Shown: positions 8,532 through 20,951, counted from the first letter of the stretch. The stretch is DNA of 64,000 nt from Saccharopolyspora gloriosae (GCF_022828475.1 NZ_CP059557.1:5503470-5567469); one strand, 5' to 3'. Program-made: numbers and translations. Notes: generated by a model from the sequence alone, not told the origin.

Positions 8532-9584
8532 TCAGGGCAAGCGGGAACGGGCGGCGTCGATCGCGTTCCTGGCCTGCTCGGTGAGCGTCCGGACCAGTTC
8601 GGCGGCGGGCAACGGAGTCGCCTGCGCGTAGGTCTGGCCCGCCCACAGGGACATGGCCTCCGGATCTCCGGCGCCGCTCGCCGCGCCCCGCACCGGTTTC
8701 GTCAGGTGGTGCAGCTGCGGGTACGCGGCCGGGGCGTGCGGACCGTGTTCCAGCAGGAACCTGTTGACCAGTCCGCGCGCCGGGCGTCCGCTGAACGCAC
8801 GGGTGATCGCGGTGTCCCGCGTCCCCGCCGCGAGTTCCGCACGCTGAGCGGACGCGGTACCCGCCTCATCGGCGAGCAGGAACGCGGTACCCAGCTGCGC
8901 CGCGACCGCACCGGCCGAGAGCACCGCGGCCACATCCGCACCCGAGACGATGCCACCGGCGCCGATCAGCGGTAGCTCGACCGCCCCGGAGATCACCCGC
9001 AGCGCGCCCAGCAGTCCGAACAACTCCCCACCGGCCGCGGAGTCGGCGGCATCGTCGAACACCGCGCGATGCCCGCCCGCCTCGGACCCCTGCACGCACA
9101 GCAGGTCGACACCGGCCGACTCGGCCAGCCGCGCCTCCGCAGGCGTGGTGACCGTGCAGACCACCTGTGCACCCGTCGCACGCAGACGATCCACAGTGGA
9201 CTTCTCTGGACAGCCGAAGGTGAACGACACCACGGGAATCCGCTCGGCGATCACCAACTCCACCTTCGCCTGGTACAGATCGTCGTCCCAGTGCCCGGAT
9301 CCGGGCCGCACGCCGTAGCGCTCAGCCTCCGCCGCGACTCGCTCCCGGTAATCGGACAGGTCGAGATCACGCCGTGGCCCCGGCACGAACAGGTTCACCC
9401 CGAACGGCTCCGCGGAGAGTTCCCGGACTCTCCGGATCTGCCCGGCCAGCGCCTCTTCCGTGAGATAGCCCGCCGCCAAGAAGCCGAACCCGCCCGCATC
9501 GCCGACCGCCGCCACCAGCTCGGGAGTGGAGATCCCGCCCGCCATCGGTGCCGCGATCACCGGAAAAGTCCGCCGCTCGATCAT
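8532..9584 (-). CDS. nitronate monooxygenase / 2-nitropropane dioxygenase family protein
   Basis: A 350-residue FMN-dependent TIM-barrel enzyme. It starts with the conserved PVIAAPMAGGISTPELVAAV, has the central VDLLCVQGSEAGGHR motif, in which the His is the conserved catalytic base, and the phosphate-binding LIGAGGIVSGADVAAVLSAGA. The C-terminal MSLWAGQTYAQA matches the family. It would oxidise propionate-3-nitronate or alkyl nitronates, a detoxification role. It appears monocistronic, with ATG at 9584. Confidence 0.9.
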   Translation of the reverse strand: MIERRTFPVIAAPMAGGISTPELVAAVGDAGGFGFLAAGYLTEEALAGQIRRVRELSAEPFGVNLFVPGPRRDLDLSDYRERVAAEAERYGVRPGSGHWDDDLYQAKVELVIAERIPVVSFTFGCPEKSTVDRLRATGAQVVCTVTTPAEARLAESAGVDLLCVQGSEAGGHRAVFDDAADSAAGGELFGLLGALRVISGAVELPLIGAGGIVSGADVAAVLSAGAVAAQLGTAFLLADEAGTASAQRAELAAGTRDTAITRAFSGRPARGLVNRFLLEHGPHAPAAYPQLHHLTKPVRGAASGAGDPEAMSLWAGQTYAQATPLPAAELVRTLTEQARNAIDAARSRLP

Positions 9585-9849
9585 GCCCGGACCCTAGTGC
9601 TCGCTCGGCGCCGACGCGACGACACCACCGCCGCGAACTCCCGTGAATCACCCCACGTGGCGACCACACCGACCGCGTCCGCTCGCGTCAACTCACGAAC
9701 ACCACCTCCGAAGGTCTGTGCGCTGGGGCACGAGTTCGCCGAACGTGTACCGAACGGGAAAACGACCTGTAAATGACCTTGCCACCCGCCCTGACGACGG
9801 CGAATCTCTTGGCACACCGAGCAATCCACACAGAGAACGGGTGATCCAG

Positions 9850-10068
9850 ATGAACACAACCGCCAAGCAGACCACCGGTACCGAGTCCCGCTCCCGCGTC
9901 CGTCGCATCGCATTCGCCGCCGTGGCCGTGCCCACCCTGATGGTCGGCCTCGCGCTCCCGGCGAACGCAGCGGAGCTGACTCCGATCGCTGAGGCGCTGG
10001 ACGCGACGCTGGCCGACACCCTCTCCTCCGTCGGCGGCGCGCTGGACGCGCTGGGGCTGGCGGCCTGA
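9850..10068 (+). CDS. small secreted protein of unknown function
   Basis: A 72-residue protein with a clear Sec signal peptide: a basic region (SRSRVRRIAF), a hydrophobic core (AAVAVPTLMVGLALP) and a likely cleavage after ANA. The predicted mature peptide is only about 33 residues, rich in Ala, Leu and Asp and amphipathic (ELTPIAEALDATLADTL). I do not recognise the family. ATG at 9850 is preferred over the upstream in-frame extension because the signal peptide begins right there. A strong hairpin at 10093-10131 terminates it, supporting an independent transcript. Confidence 0.7.
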   Translation: MNTTAKQTTGTESRSRVRRIAFAAVAVPTLMVGLALPANAAELTPIAEALDATLADTLSSVGGALDALGLAA

Positions 10069-10092
10069 TCCGGCGCACCGATCGGACCACGT

Positions 10093-10131
10093 GAGCGGGG
10101 CGGGAATTCGGCGCGGATTCCCGCCCCGCTC
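10093..10131 (+). terminator. hairpin terminator after the small secreted protein gene
   Basis: A perfect 15-bp stem (10093-10107 with 10117-10131) encloses a 9-base loop, 24 bases past the stop codon. No long T tract follows, as is common in actinomycetes. Confidence 0.75.
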
Positions 10132-10172
10132 TCATGCGCGCCGATCATCCGCGACGGACGCGACGACGGGCC

Positions 10173-10736
10173 TCATGGCCGTAGCCCCGCCACCAGGTCC
10201 GCGGCGGTGAGCTTGACGGGGAACGGCCGTTGCACCTCGAACACCTCGTCATCGCGCACGCGAGCGATCCGCTGGTACCCGGATCCGCCCACGAGTTCCC
10301 AAGCCGCGATCCCGGGCTCCTCCAGATCCGGGTCCACCAGCCAGAAGAACCGCGTGCCCAGCTTCGCGTAGACCGCCTTCTTCAGCGTCGTGTCCTTGAG
10401 TCTGCTGCTCGACGAGACGACCTCGATCGCGAGCTCCGGGGCCACCGGCAGGTTTCGCAGCGTCAGGTCGTCGTGGCGGGCCACCAGGATGTCGGGGCGC
10501 AACTCCGTGAACGGATCGGGCCGCACCGCGAACGGCGCGGGAAGCACCCGGAATTCCGGAGTGCAGGCGATGTGCAGCTGCGAGGCCAACTCCACCACCG
10601 CGGCCTGGTGCGGCCACCCCGGCGCCGCGCTCACCAGCAGATCGCCGTCGATCAACTCGTACCGCCGGCCGTCCTCCGGCGAACCGTCCAGGTCGTGCAC
10701 GCTGAACGGCCGCTCCGCTCCCGTTTCGATCCGCAT
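10173..10736 (-). CDS. Uma2-family (DUF820) putative endonuclease-fold protein
   Basis: A 187-residue Uma2/DUF820 protein with a restriction-endonuclease-like fold. The order YELIDGDLLV, FAVRPDPFTELRPDILVAR and LAIEVVSSSSR ... KKAVYAKLGTRFFWLVDP contains the Asp and the Glu-x-Val core, plus the later Lys, expected for the PD-(D/E)xK site. ATG at 10736 has GAAGGGG upstream; a longer frame exists but lacks a ribosome site. Biological function is unknown; such genes occur in many copies in actinomycetes and cyanobacteria. Confidence 0.85.
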   Translation of the reverse strand: MRIETGAERPFSVHDLDGSPEDGRRYELIDGDLLVSAAPGWPHQAAVVELASQLHIACTPEFRVLPAPFAVRPDPFTELRPDILVARHDDLTLRNLPVAPELAIEVVSSSSRLKDTTLKKAVYAKLGTRFFWLVDPDLEEPGIAAWELVGGSGYQRIARVRDDEVFEVQRPFPVKLTAADLVAGLRP

Positions 10737-11064
10737 GATCGTCACCCCTTCCGCTGGTGCCTGTCGTCCCGGCGGCGCGGGCGCCGTCGAAAACCGGTCT
10801 GCGATGAAGAGGGCCGAACCGGCCGATCTGATACAGCCATCACCAGATGGTGTGAACGCAGAAAAGTGGGCGGGAATCCCCGATCGGAGATTCCCGCCCA
10901 CTCGCACCATTGCGATCACTCACACCCCGCCACAGGGCCGCTGGTGCGTCTGAGGTGAGCGCTCCCGCGACGAGCGCTCAACCGTTGTTGTGCGGAGGCG
11001 GTCACCGAGGTGTCCGGCGCGGAAGGTCCCGGCCGCCGCTGGCCGGAACCTCCGCTCCTCCGAG
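10737..11064. other. intergenic region with two hairpins
   Basis: There is no gene here between the Uma2 gene start and the aceA end. It contains a strong hairpin at 10865-10902 and a second perfect 9-bp inverted repeat, TGAGCGCTC at 10956-10964 and GAGCGCTCA at 10972-10980. The rest presumably holds the Uma2 promoter. Confidence 0.55.
10865..10902. terminator. hairpin with 14-bp perfect stem
   Basis: The stem pairs 10865-10878 with 10889-10902. Its core GGGCGGGAAT/ATTCCCGCC resembles the terminator at 10093-10131. It lies upstream of the Uma2 gene and about 200 bases beyond the aceA stop. Confidence 0.5.
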
Positions 11065-11085
11065 CCGGTGCCGTTCGAGCACCGG
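11065..11085 (-). terminator. hairpin directly after aceA
   Basis: CCGGTGC (11065-11071) pairs with GCACCGG (11079-11085). It lies 12 bases beyond the aceA stop, so it probably ends that transcript. Confidence 0.5.
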
Positions 11086-11097
11086 ATCATGCCGCGA

Positions 11098-12420
<1,323 letters not shown>

Positions 12421-12497
12421 GGTTCTTCCCCTTCCGGGATGTTCGTTGCGGCGTTGCTGAACCCAGTGTTGCCGGAGAACCAGCCCTTTCCGAGAAG

Positions 12498-12522
12498 AAA
12501 TCCATGGAAATTTCGTGGATTT
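12498..12522. promoter_or_regulatory. palindromic candidate RamB operator between aceA and ramB
   Basis: AAATCCA (12498-12504) and TGGATTT (12516-12522) form an inverted repeat that extends imperfectly outwards (AGAAATCCA with TGGATTTTTCT). It lies seven bases upstream of the ramB -10-like TAACAT, at the far end of the aceA promoter region. This is a natural place for autoregulation and aceA control. Confidence 0.5.
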
Positions 12523-12541
12523 TTCTGCTAACATCAACGTC

Positions 12542-14002
12542 ATGGCCGAGTTCGCCGCTGAAGAAGACCGCAATTTTTCCACCGACCAAGACCTTCTGGT
12601 CTTCGGTCAACGGTTGCGCCACCTCCGCCGCGCCGCCGGGCTCACCCTCGTTGAGCTGGGCGAACGCGTCGGCCGTGCGCCGTCTCAGCTATCCCTGCTG
12701 GAGAACGGGCACCGCGAGCCGAAGCTCTCGTTGCTGCGCGCGCTGGCGGATGCGCTCGGCAGCTCGGTGGACGAGTTGATGTCGAAAAAACCGCCGAATC
12801 GTCGCGCGGAGCTCGAGATCGCCGTCGAGCAGGCGCAGCTCGACCCGATGTACCAACGCCTGGACGTGCCTCCGCTGAAGGTGGGCAAGCGAGTGCCCAC
12901 CGAGGCGCTGGAGCACGTGCTCGCCCTCTACGACGAGCTGAAGCGGCGGGAGACGAAGCAGGTCGCCACGCCGGAGGAAGCGCGCAAGGCGAACGCCGAG
13001 CTGCGGCGGATGATGCGCGAGCACGGCAACTACTTTCCCGACATCGAGAAGGCCGCATCCGGCATCCTCGACCGGGTCGGCTACCACGGCGGCGCGCTCT
13101 CCGAGGGCCTCATCCAGTCCATCGCCACGCACATGGGCTACGGCTTGCGGTTCGTCACCGACCTGCCGCGCTCGGTCCGCTCGATCACGGACCTGCGCCA
13201 CAGCAGGATCTTCCTGCGCCGGGAGTCGCTGGGCATGCACAGCCCGCGCACCATCCTGCTGCAGACCCTCGGGCACCTCACCCTCGGCCACAGCCAGCCG
13301 CGGGACTTCGCGGACTTCCTGCGCCAACGGGTGGAGGCGAACTACTTCGCCGCCGCCGTGCTGATGCCGGAACGGACCGCGGTCAGCTACCTCAAGCAGG
13401 CCAAGGCGGATCGCGACCTGGCGGTGGAGGACCTGCGGGACGTGTTCTCCGTGTCCTACGAGATGGCCGCGCACCGGTTCACCAACCTCGCCACGCAGTA
13501 CCTGGACCTCGTCTGCCACTTCGTGCGCAACGACGAGACGGGCATCATCTACAAGGCGTACGAGAACGACGGCCTGGTCTTCCCCACCGACCCGGCGGGT
13601 GCCATCGAGGGCCAGCGGATGTGCCGGCACTGGGCAGGGCGCACGGTCTTCGCCTCACCGGACCGGTACTCGACGCACTACCAGTACACCGACAAGCCGG
13701 GGGCCACTCACTGGTGCGTGGCGCACGTCGATCCGAACCGGGGCCGTGACTTCGCGATCACGCTGGGCGTGCCCTACACCGAGTCGCGCTGGTTCCGGGG
13801 ACGCGAGACCACGAACCATTCGAAATCGCGCTGCCCCAACGGCGAATGCTGCCAGCGGCCGCCGACAGAGCTCTCGAACCGCTGGCAGGGCATGGTCTGG
13901 CCCTCCGCGCGGGCGCACTCCCACGTGCTCTCCGCGTTGCCATCCGGAACGTTTCCCGGCGTGGACGAAGCCGACGTCTACTCCTTCCTGGAATCGCACT
14001 GA
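12542..14002 (+). CDS. ramB: RamB-type regulator of the glyoxylate shunt (XRE + IrrE-like)
   Basis: A 486-residue regulator. The N-terminus is an XRE helix-turn-helix ([36 protein letters not shown]). The middle is an IrrE/M78-like domain in which GHLTLGH and [11 protein letters not shown] recall the metallopeptidase fold. A C-terminal short-chain fatty acyl regulator region carries Cys-rich [11 protein letters not shown]. This architecture and the aceA neighbour identify it as RamB, which represses isocitrate lyase in relatives. ATG at 12542 has no ribosome site but follows TAACAT (12529-12534) by exactly seven bases, so the mRNA is probably leaderless. A GTG/ATG further upstream is less likely. 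Confidence 0.9.
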   Translation: MAEFAAEEDRNFSTDQDLLVFGQRLRHLRRAAGLTLVELGERVGRAPSQLSLLENGHREPKLSLLRALADALGSSVDELMSKKPPNRRAELEIAVEQAQLDPMYQRLDVPPLKVGKRVPTEALEHVLALYDELKRRETKQVATPEEARKANAELRRMMREHGNYFPDIEKAASGILDRVGYHGGALSEGLIQSIATHMGYGLRFVTDLPRSVRSITDLRHSRIFLRRESLGMHSPRTILLQTLGHLTLGHSQPRDFADFLRQRVEANYFAAAVLMPERTAVSYLKQAKADRDLAVEDLRDVFSVSYEMAAHRFTNLATQYLDLVCHFVRNDETGIIYKAYENDGLVFPTDPAGAIEGQRMCRHWAGRTVFASPDRYSTHYQYTDKPGATHWCVAHVDPNRGRDFAITLGVPYTESRWFRGRETTNHSKSRCPNGECCQRPPTELSNRWQGMVWPSARAHSHVLSALPSGTFPGVDEADVYSFLESH

Positions 14003-14366
14003 CCGGAGCGGGATGCGGTGGTCGCCCTCCCACCGGCCGACTCCAGGTCCGGCATCACGATGCCGGGCCTGGAGCTGATGGCCGTGGCGCGGGTGTCGCG
14101 GCAAGCGATGGACTGGGCGAGTTCGGAGATCGCATCGCGGATGAGGCGACCGTAGGAGTCGACGGCCAAAGCGGACGAGCGCGCGTGTGCCGCGTCGATC
14201 TGTTCGCGCGCCGCGTCGAAAGACCCATCCTGCGGAAGTAGCCGGACACCGGATCGACCTTCGCCGGCGTCAGGAGCCCCGAGCCGGCGTAGAAGCGCAA
14301 CGCGCTCGCCGTCATGCCGCTCCGCTGGGCGAAGGTTCCGATGGGCATCAACTCAGCACTGGGCAC
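13978..14366 (-). pseudogene. frameshifted MerR-family regulator remnant
   Basis: From 14366 the first 46 residues read as a MerR DNA-binding domain: MPIGTFAQRSGMTASALRFY ... LLTPAKVDPVSGYFR. Sense is then lost in that frame. In another frame a coherent helical stretch (FDAAREQIDAAHARSS ... LIRDAISELAQS) continues to a stop at 13978. A full MerR HTH needs about 70 residues including the RYYS wing, which is missing. I read this as a broken or fused remnant. The tail family is not recognised and could belong to a different gene. The end overlaps the 3' end of ramB. Confidence 0.5.
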
Positions 14367-14452
14367 CGCACCATCATCGAGCTTCGACCAACTCGAAGGT
14401 CAATGGCGCAGCCGTCGGCACCCGCCCGAAAGTGGTCGCACCCCGTGAGCGA

Positions 14453-15346
14453 TCACCGAGAACGACGACTCGCCGGCTTCGCCGAGTTCATCGCGAAATC
14501 GATGAACCGGGACGCCGCCGGGGACAACGGCCCGGGACGCCAGAACAACCGGCCCGCCCGGACGACCTTCGGGCGCAGCGGCAGCACCGTCGCCCCCTCC
14601 CGAGCGGCTCCGGCCGCCATCGACGCAGGCAACAAGGTGACCCCTGCCCCGGCCAGCACCAGCGGCACGACCATCGCCTGGTGCGCGGTCTCCACCGACA
14701 CCCTCGGCCGCAGGTCGCGGGCCGCGACCACGTCCTCGATGACCCCGCGCGTAGCGGTGCCCTCCGGGGTGGTGACGAAGTCCAGCGCGGCCAGCTCCGA
14801 CAACCCGATCCGCTTGGCGTTGTGCTCACCGGGAGGCAGCACGGCGTAGATCTCCCGGCCACGCAACCGGATTCCGTCCATCCCCTCCGGATCGGTGCCC
14901 GAATCGACCATGCCCAGCTCGCACTCACCCGCACGAACGCTGCCGGTCACGGTCTTGCCCAACTCCTGATCGAGCACCCGCACGTCCACCTTCGGGTGGT
15001 GGCGGAGGAACTCCCCGATCAACCCGGCGAGCGGATCAACGGCGAGCGTGGTCTGCGCGACGATGTCCAACCGACCCGACGTCAACCCGAGGACTTGGTG
15101 CACCGAGTCCTGCGCGGTGGTCAAGTCCCGCATCACCTGACGCCCCGGCTCCAGCAACGCCTCACCCGCCGGGGTCAGGCGAACGCCGTGCGGGAGGCGG
15201 TGGAACAGCTTGCCGCCCAAGCGGTTCTCGAACTGCCCGATCGCCGCCGACAGCGACGGCTGCGCGATGCGCAGCGCCTTCGCCGCACCGGTGAAACTGC
15301 CGTGTTCGGCGACGGCCAGGAAGTACTCGACCTCACGACGCTCCAC
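14453..15346 (-). CDS. LysR-family transcriptional regulator
   Basis: A 297-residue LysR regulator. The N-terminal HTH reads EVEYFLAVAEHGSFTGAAKALRIAQPSLSAAIGQFE, followed by the LGGKLFHRLPHGVRLTPAG linker and a two-lobe substrate-binding domain from about residue 90. GTG at 15346 follows GGAGGGAGG. It lies downstream of the arylsulfatase gene on the same strand, separated by a terminator, so it is probably transcribed on its own. Its target and inducer are unknown; the sulfatase gene is the nearest candidate. Confidence 0.9.
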   Translation of the reverse strand: MERREVEYFLAVAEHGSFTGAAKALRIAQPSLSAAIGQFENRLGGKLFHRLPHGVRLTPAGEALLEPGRQVMRDLTTAQDSVHQVLGLTSGRLDIVAQTTLAVDPLAGLIGEFLRHHPKVDVRVLDQELGKTVTGSVRAGECELGMVDSGTDPEGMDGIRLRGREIYAVLPPGEHNAKRIGLSELAALDFVTTPEGTATRGVIEDVVAARDLRPRVSVETAHQAMVVPLVLAGAGVTLLPASMAAGAAREGATVLPLRPKVVRAGRLFWRPGPLSPAASRFIDFAMNSAKPASRRSR

Positions 15347-15407
15347 GACCGCCTCCCTCCACGTCCGGTCACCGTAACCAAACCGGACACGACGGCCCGC
15401 GCGAGCA

Positions 15408-15440
15408 CTTCGGCCCGGTGGACGTGCCACCGGGCCGAAG
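15408..15440 (-). terminator. terminator between arylsulfatase and LysR genes
   Basis: A perfect 14-bp stem (15408-15421 with 15427-15440) and a 5-base loop lie 10 bases past the arylsulfatase stop. Confidence 0.75.
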
Positions 15441-15449
15441 CGGCGCTGA

Positions 15450-17810
15450 TCAGTCGTGGGCGGCGCGGAAGCGTTCCCGTGCCTCGTCGTCAACCGCATC
15501 GCCGATCAAGTCGTCGCCCAGGTCGAAGCGCACCGACCGGAGCCGTCCGGTGAACGCGTTGTCCACCGGCGCGTAGTCGTCCACCACCGGCGATGCCCGG
15601 TCCACCCCGATGTCGAAGGTCTCGTCGAAGGCGAAGTAGTACGGGATGGTCGCGTCCACCCGGCCGTCGGCGACGTTCGCTCCGTCGACGTCCAGCACGA
15701 CCTTGCCGCCCTTGCCGACACCACCGCCGTCGTAGACGAAGTCGAGCCGCACCTCGTGCACCCCCGGCTCCAACCGAGCTCCGGTGATCTTGTGGATGTC
15801 GGTGCCGAAGTAGTTGTAGGCGTAGCTGGGGCGTCCTTCGTGGAAGTACAGCGACCATCCGCCGAAGCGCCCGCCCTGCGCCACGATCACACCTTCGGCA
15901 CCGCCCTCGGGCACCTCGACCTGCGCCGTGATCACGTGCGACCGGTTCTTGACGTTCGGCGCGGTCTCCTCGGTGAGGCGCTTCGCACCGGAGTGGAACG
16001 TGATGGTCGTGCGGTCGCCGAACAGGTCGAGCCGACCGGCCTCCTTCGGGTTCTCCCGCTCCGTCATCCGGTCGTCGAGCGGGAACACCTGGTGCTTGGC
16101 GGCCTCGACCAAGAACAGCTGCTGCAACTCGCGAAGCTTGCCGGGATGTTCGGCGGAGATGTCGTGCGCCTGGCTCCAGTCCACATTGGTGTCGTAGAGC
16201 TCCCAGCGGTCATCGTCGAAGGAACGGCGAGTGCCGTCCTGCACCATCTCCCAGGGCGTTCCGTGCCTGGTGACGGCCATCCACCCGTCGTGGTAGATGC
16301 CGCGGTTGCCGACCATCTCGAAGTACTGCACGCGATGCCGGTCCGGCGCTTCGGCGTCGTTGAAGCTGTAGAGCATGCTGGTGCCCTCGATGGGCTGCTG
16401 CGGCACGCCCTGCACGGAACTCGGGTGCGGAATGCCCGCGGCTTCCAGGATCGTCGGCACCACGTCGATCACGTGGTGCCACTGGTCGCGGACGCCGCCG
16501 CGTTCCTCGATACCCCGCGGCCAGTGCACGATCATGCCGTCGCGCGTACCGCCGAGGTGCGAGGCGACCTGCTTGGTCCACTGGTACGGCGTGTTCATCG
16601 CCAGTGCCCAGCCGACCGGGTAGTGCGCGTGCGTCGTGGCGTCGCCGAGCGCGTCGCGGTTCGCGTTGATGAACTCGGCGCTGTCCGGGATGCCCGTGGC
16701 GAAGCGGTGCTCGTTCAACGTCCCGCCTAAGCCGCCTTCGGCCGAAGCGCCGTTGTCGCCGAGGATGTAGATGAAGATCGTGTTGTCGAGTTCGCCCAGC
16801 TCGTCCAACGCGTCGACGAGACGACCCACCTGATCGTCGGTGTGCTCGGCGAAGCCGGCGTAGAGCTCCATCAGCGAAGCAGCCGCGCGGCGCTCCTCAT
16901 CGGAGAGCTCGTCCCAGTGCGGCACTCCCTCGGCCCACGGCGCGAGCTCGGTGTCCGGCGGCACCACACCGAGTTCCTTCTGCCGCTGCAACGTGATCTC
17001 GCGTTGCCGGTCCCAGCCGTGGTCGAACTTGCCGCGGTACTTGTCCCGGTACTCCTGCGGCACGTGGTACGGAGCGTGGGTGGCGCCGAACGGCAGGTAC
17101 GTGAAGAACGGCGTGTCCGGTTTGAGCGTGTGCTGGGTCTGCATCCAGTCGATCGCGTGATCCACCAGATCCTCGGAGAGGTGATAACCGTCCTCCGGGC
17201 GGCGATCCGGCTCGACCGGGTTCGTGCCGTCGAACAGCACCGGGTACCAGTGGTTCATCTCGGCGCACAGGAAGCCGTAGAACTTCTCGAAACCCTCACC
17301 GGTGGGCCAGCGGTCGAACGGCCCGGCCGGGCTCACGTCCCGCGCCGGAGTCTGGTGCCACTTCCCGAACGCGGCCGTGTTGTAACCGTTGCCGTTGAGC
17401 ACCTGGCCGATCGTGGCCGCGCTGCGCGGACGGATTCCGCAGTAGCCGGGCGCCGCGCTGGACATCTCGGTGGTGACGCCCATCCCCACCGAGTGGTGGT
17501 TGCGTCCCGTCAGCAACGCCTGCCTGGTCGGCGAGCAGATGGCGGTGACGTGGAACCGGGAGTAGCGGAGTCCGCCGTCCGCCAATCGTTGCGCCGCCGG
17601 CATCTCGCACGGGCCGCCGAAGGAACTGGACGCGCCGAAACCCATGTCGTCGATCAGGACCATCACGACGTTCGGAGCCCCGGCCGGCGCGTTCAGCGGC
17701 TGCGCCGGGGTGAAAGCGGGGCTCTGGTCTCGCGCGTCGAGCGCGGTGACGGAAGGGGGCGGGGCGTCCGCGATCGGCAGGTGTTCACGCGATACGTCGG
17801 ATGCTCCCAT
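15450..17810 (-). CDS. arylsulfatase (Cys-type, type I sulfatase)
   Basis: A 786-residue sulfatase of the alkaline phosphatase superfamily that would hydrolyse sulfate esters. The metal-binding start NVVMVLIDDMGFG is at about 47-59. The signature CSPTRQALLTGR has Cys92, the residue matured to formylglycine. Later marks are FGKWH, the HAPYH segment and the GDNGAS metal site. The C-terminal 200 residues form a beta-rich extension typical of long bacterial arylsulfatases. No signal peptide is visible, so a cytoplasmic enzyme is likely. ATG at 17810 follows a strong GGAGG. No formylglycine-generating enzyme gene lies nearby. Confidence 0.95.
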   Translation of the reverse strand: MGASDVSREHLPIADAPPPSVTALDARDQSPAFTPAQPLNAPAGAPNVVMVLIDDMGFGASSSFGGPCEMPAAQRLADGGLRYSRFHVTAICSPTRQALLTGRNHHSVGMGVTTEMSSAAPGYCGIRPRSAATIGQVLNGNGYNTAAFGKWHQTPARDVSPAGPFDRWPTGEGFEKFYGFLCAEMNHWYPVLFDGTNPVEPDRRPEDGYHLSEDLVDHAIDWMQTQHTLKPDTPFFTYLPFGATHAPYHVPQEYRDKYRGKFDHGWDRQREITLQRQKELGVVPPDTELAPWAEGVPHWDELSDEERRAAASLMELYAGFAEHTDDQVGRLVDALDELGELDNTIFIYILGDNGASAEGGLGGTLNEHRFATGIPDSAEFINANRDALGDATTHAHYPVGWALAMNTPYQWTKQVASHLGGTRDGMIVHWPRGIEERGGVRDQWHHVIDVVPTILEAAGIPHPSSVQGVPQQPIEGTSMLYSFNDAEAPDRHRVQYFEMVGNRGIYHDGWMAVTRHGTPWEMVQDGTRRSFDDDRWELYDTNVDWSQAHDISAEHPGKLRELQQLFLVEAAKHQVFPLDDRMTERENPKEAGRLDLFGDRTTITFHSGAKRLTEETAPNVKNRSHVITAQVEVPEGGAEGVIVAQGGRFGGWSLYFHEGRPSYAYNYFGTDIHKITGARLEPGVHEVRLDFVYDGGGVGKGGKVVLDVDGANVADGRVDATIPYYFAFDETFDIGVDRASPVVDDYAPVDNAFTGRLRSVRFDLGDDLIGDAVDDEARERFRAAHD

Positions 17811-18133
17811 GTGCTACCTCCTGTGCGATGCGGTGAACGAGCACGGGAGACGAAACCGCAAGCGGCGCAACGACTTCCGGGTCTCCACGATGCCGATCGA
17901 ATGCTAGTCGGCGAGTCGCCGGGAGCAAGGGTTCCCATGGTCCGGACACCGCAGGTCAGCGAGTCCCACGACACAGCGGAACCGCATCGGCCCTGTTGGC
18001 CGGGCACCCCTACGGCGGGAAGACCGATTGACGATGCGTGCCATAGGCGTCAGCTATGGCACGCACCTCGACGAACGGCCGGTTCGGCGAACGGTCCAGT
18101 GGTTGCACCGCTCGGGGCGAACCGGCGGCGGGG
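17811..18133. other. intergenic region between lepA and arylsulfatase gene
   Basis: No gene is supported here. It should contain the arylsulfatase promoter, and it holds one perfect hairpin at 18036-18064. Confidence 0.5.
18036..18064 (-). terminator. hairpin downstream of lepA
   Basis: GCGTGCCATAG (18036-18046) pairs perfectly with CTATGGCACGC (18054-18064) around a 7-base loop, about 70 bases beyond the lepA stop. It could be the lepA terminator or an operator; no T tract is present. Confidence 0.5.
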
Positions 18134-19987
<1,854 letters not shown>

Positions 19988-20120
19988 TCGGTGTTCCTTG
20001 GGATCTCGGGGTCCTCGCGGGGCGCGCGTTCAACCCACATCGTCCCACGCCGCGACCCGCCCCTTATGCCCAACTCCGCTTGCTCGACTCGGATGCTCGA
20101 TCAGACAGCGGCCCCTCGGC

Positions 20121-20501
20121 TCACCGCGACCGCTGGTCGGCGCGGACCGGGTGGTCCTGCGGGACCTCGACGAGCACGATCCGCATGCCGTCCGGGTCGG
20201 CGATCCACGCCTCGTCCAGCCCCCACGGCTGACGTACCGGCTCGGTCTCCACGGTGACGCCGAGCTCGCTGAGCCGGTCGAATTCCGCCCGCAGGTCGCG
20301 GACCTGCAACCACAGCACCTGATCGGGACTGGGGCCGTGCTCACCTCGCCCCGACAACTCCAGGAACCCCTGGCCCAGGAAGAACACCGTGCCCCCGGGG
20401 AATTCACGGGAGATCGCGAGCCCCAGCACGTCCCGGTAGAAGCGCAGCGAACGCTCCGGGTCGCGGGGTCGAAGGATCATGCGGCTGTTGAGGAGCTCCA
20501 T
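20121..20501 (-). CDS. VOC-family (glyoxalase-like) protein
   Basis: A 126-residue vicinal-oxygen-chelate protein with paired beta-alpha-beta-beta-beta modules: RMILRPRDPERSLRFYRDVLGL and the C-terminal WGLDEAWIADPDGMRIVLVEVP. The length suits a small dimeric dioxygenase, glyoxalase or antibiotic-binding protein. The PDG motif in the last strand is typical. Substrate unknown. It precedes lepA on the same strand with a 133-base gap. Confidence 0.82.
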   Translation of the reverse strand: MELLNSRMILRPRDPERSLRFYRDVLGLAISREFPGGTVFFLGQGFLELSGRGEHGPSPDQVLWLQVRDLRAEFDRLSELGVTVETEPVRQPWGLDEAWIADPDGMRIVLVEVPQDHPVRADQRSR

Positions 20502-20542
20502 GTGCCCGGTTGTACCGCCTCCACGGGCTCGGGGCGAAAAAA

Positions 20543-20579
20543 CGGCGGGTCCCCCACCACGAAGGTGAGGGACCCGCCG
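20543..20579 (-). terminator. rho-independent terminator of the cold-shock gene
   Basis: A 16-bp stem with one mismatch (20543-20558 with 20564-20579) is followed on the minus strand by six T residues (20537-20542). It sits just past the cold-shock gene stop and is the most classical terminator of the window. Confidence 0.9.
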
Positions 20580-20594
20580 AGCGGATCACCGCTC

Positions 20595-20951
<357 letters not shown>

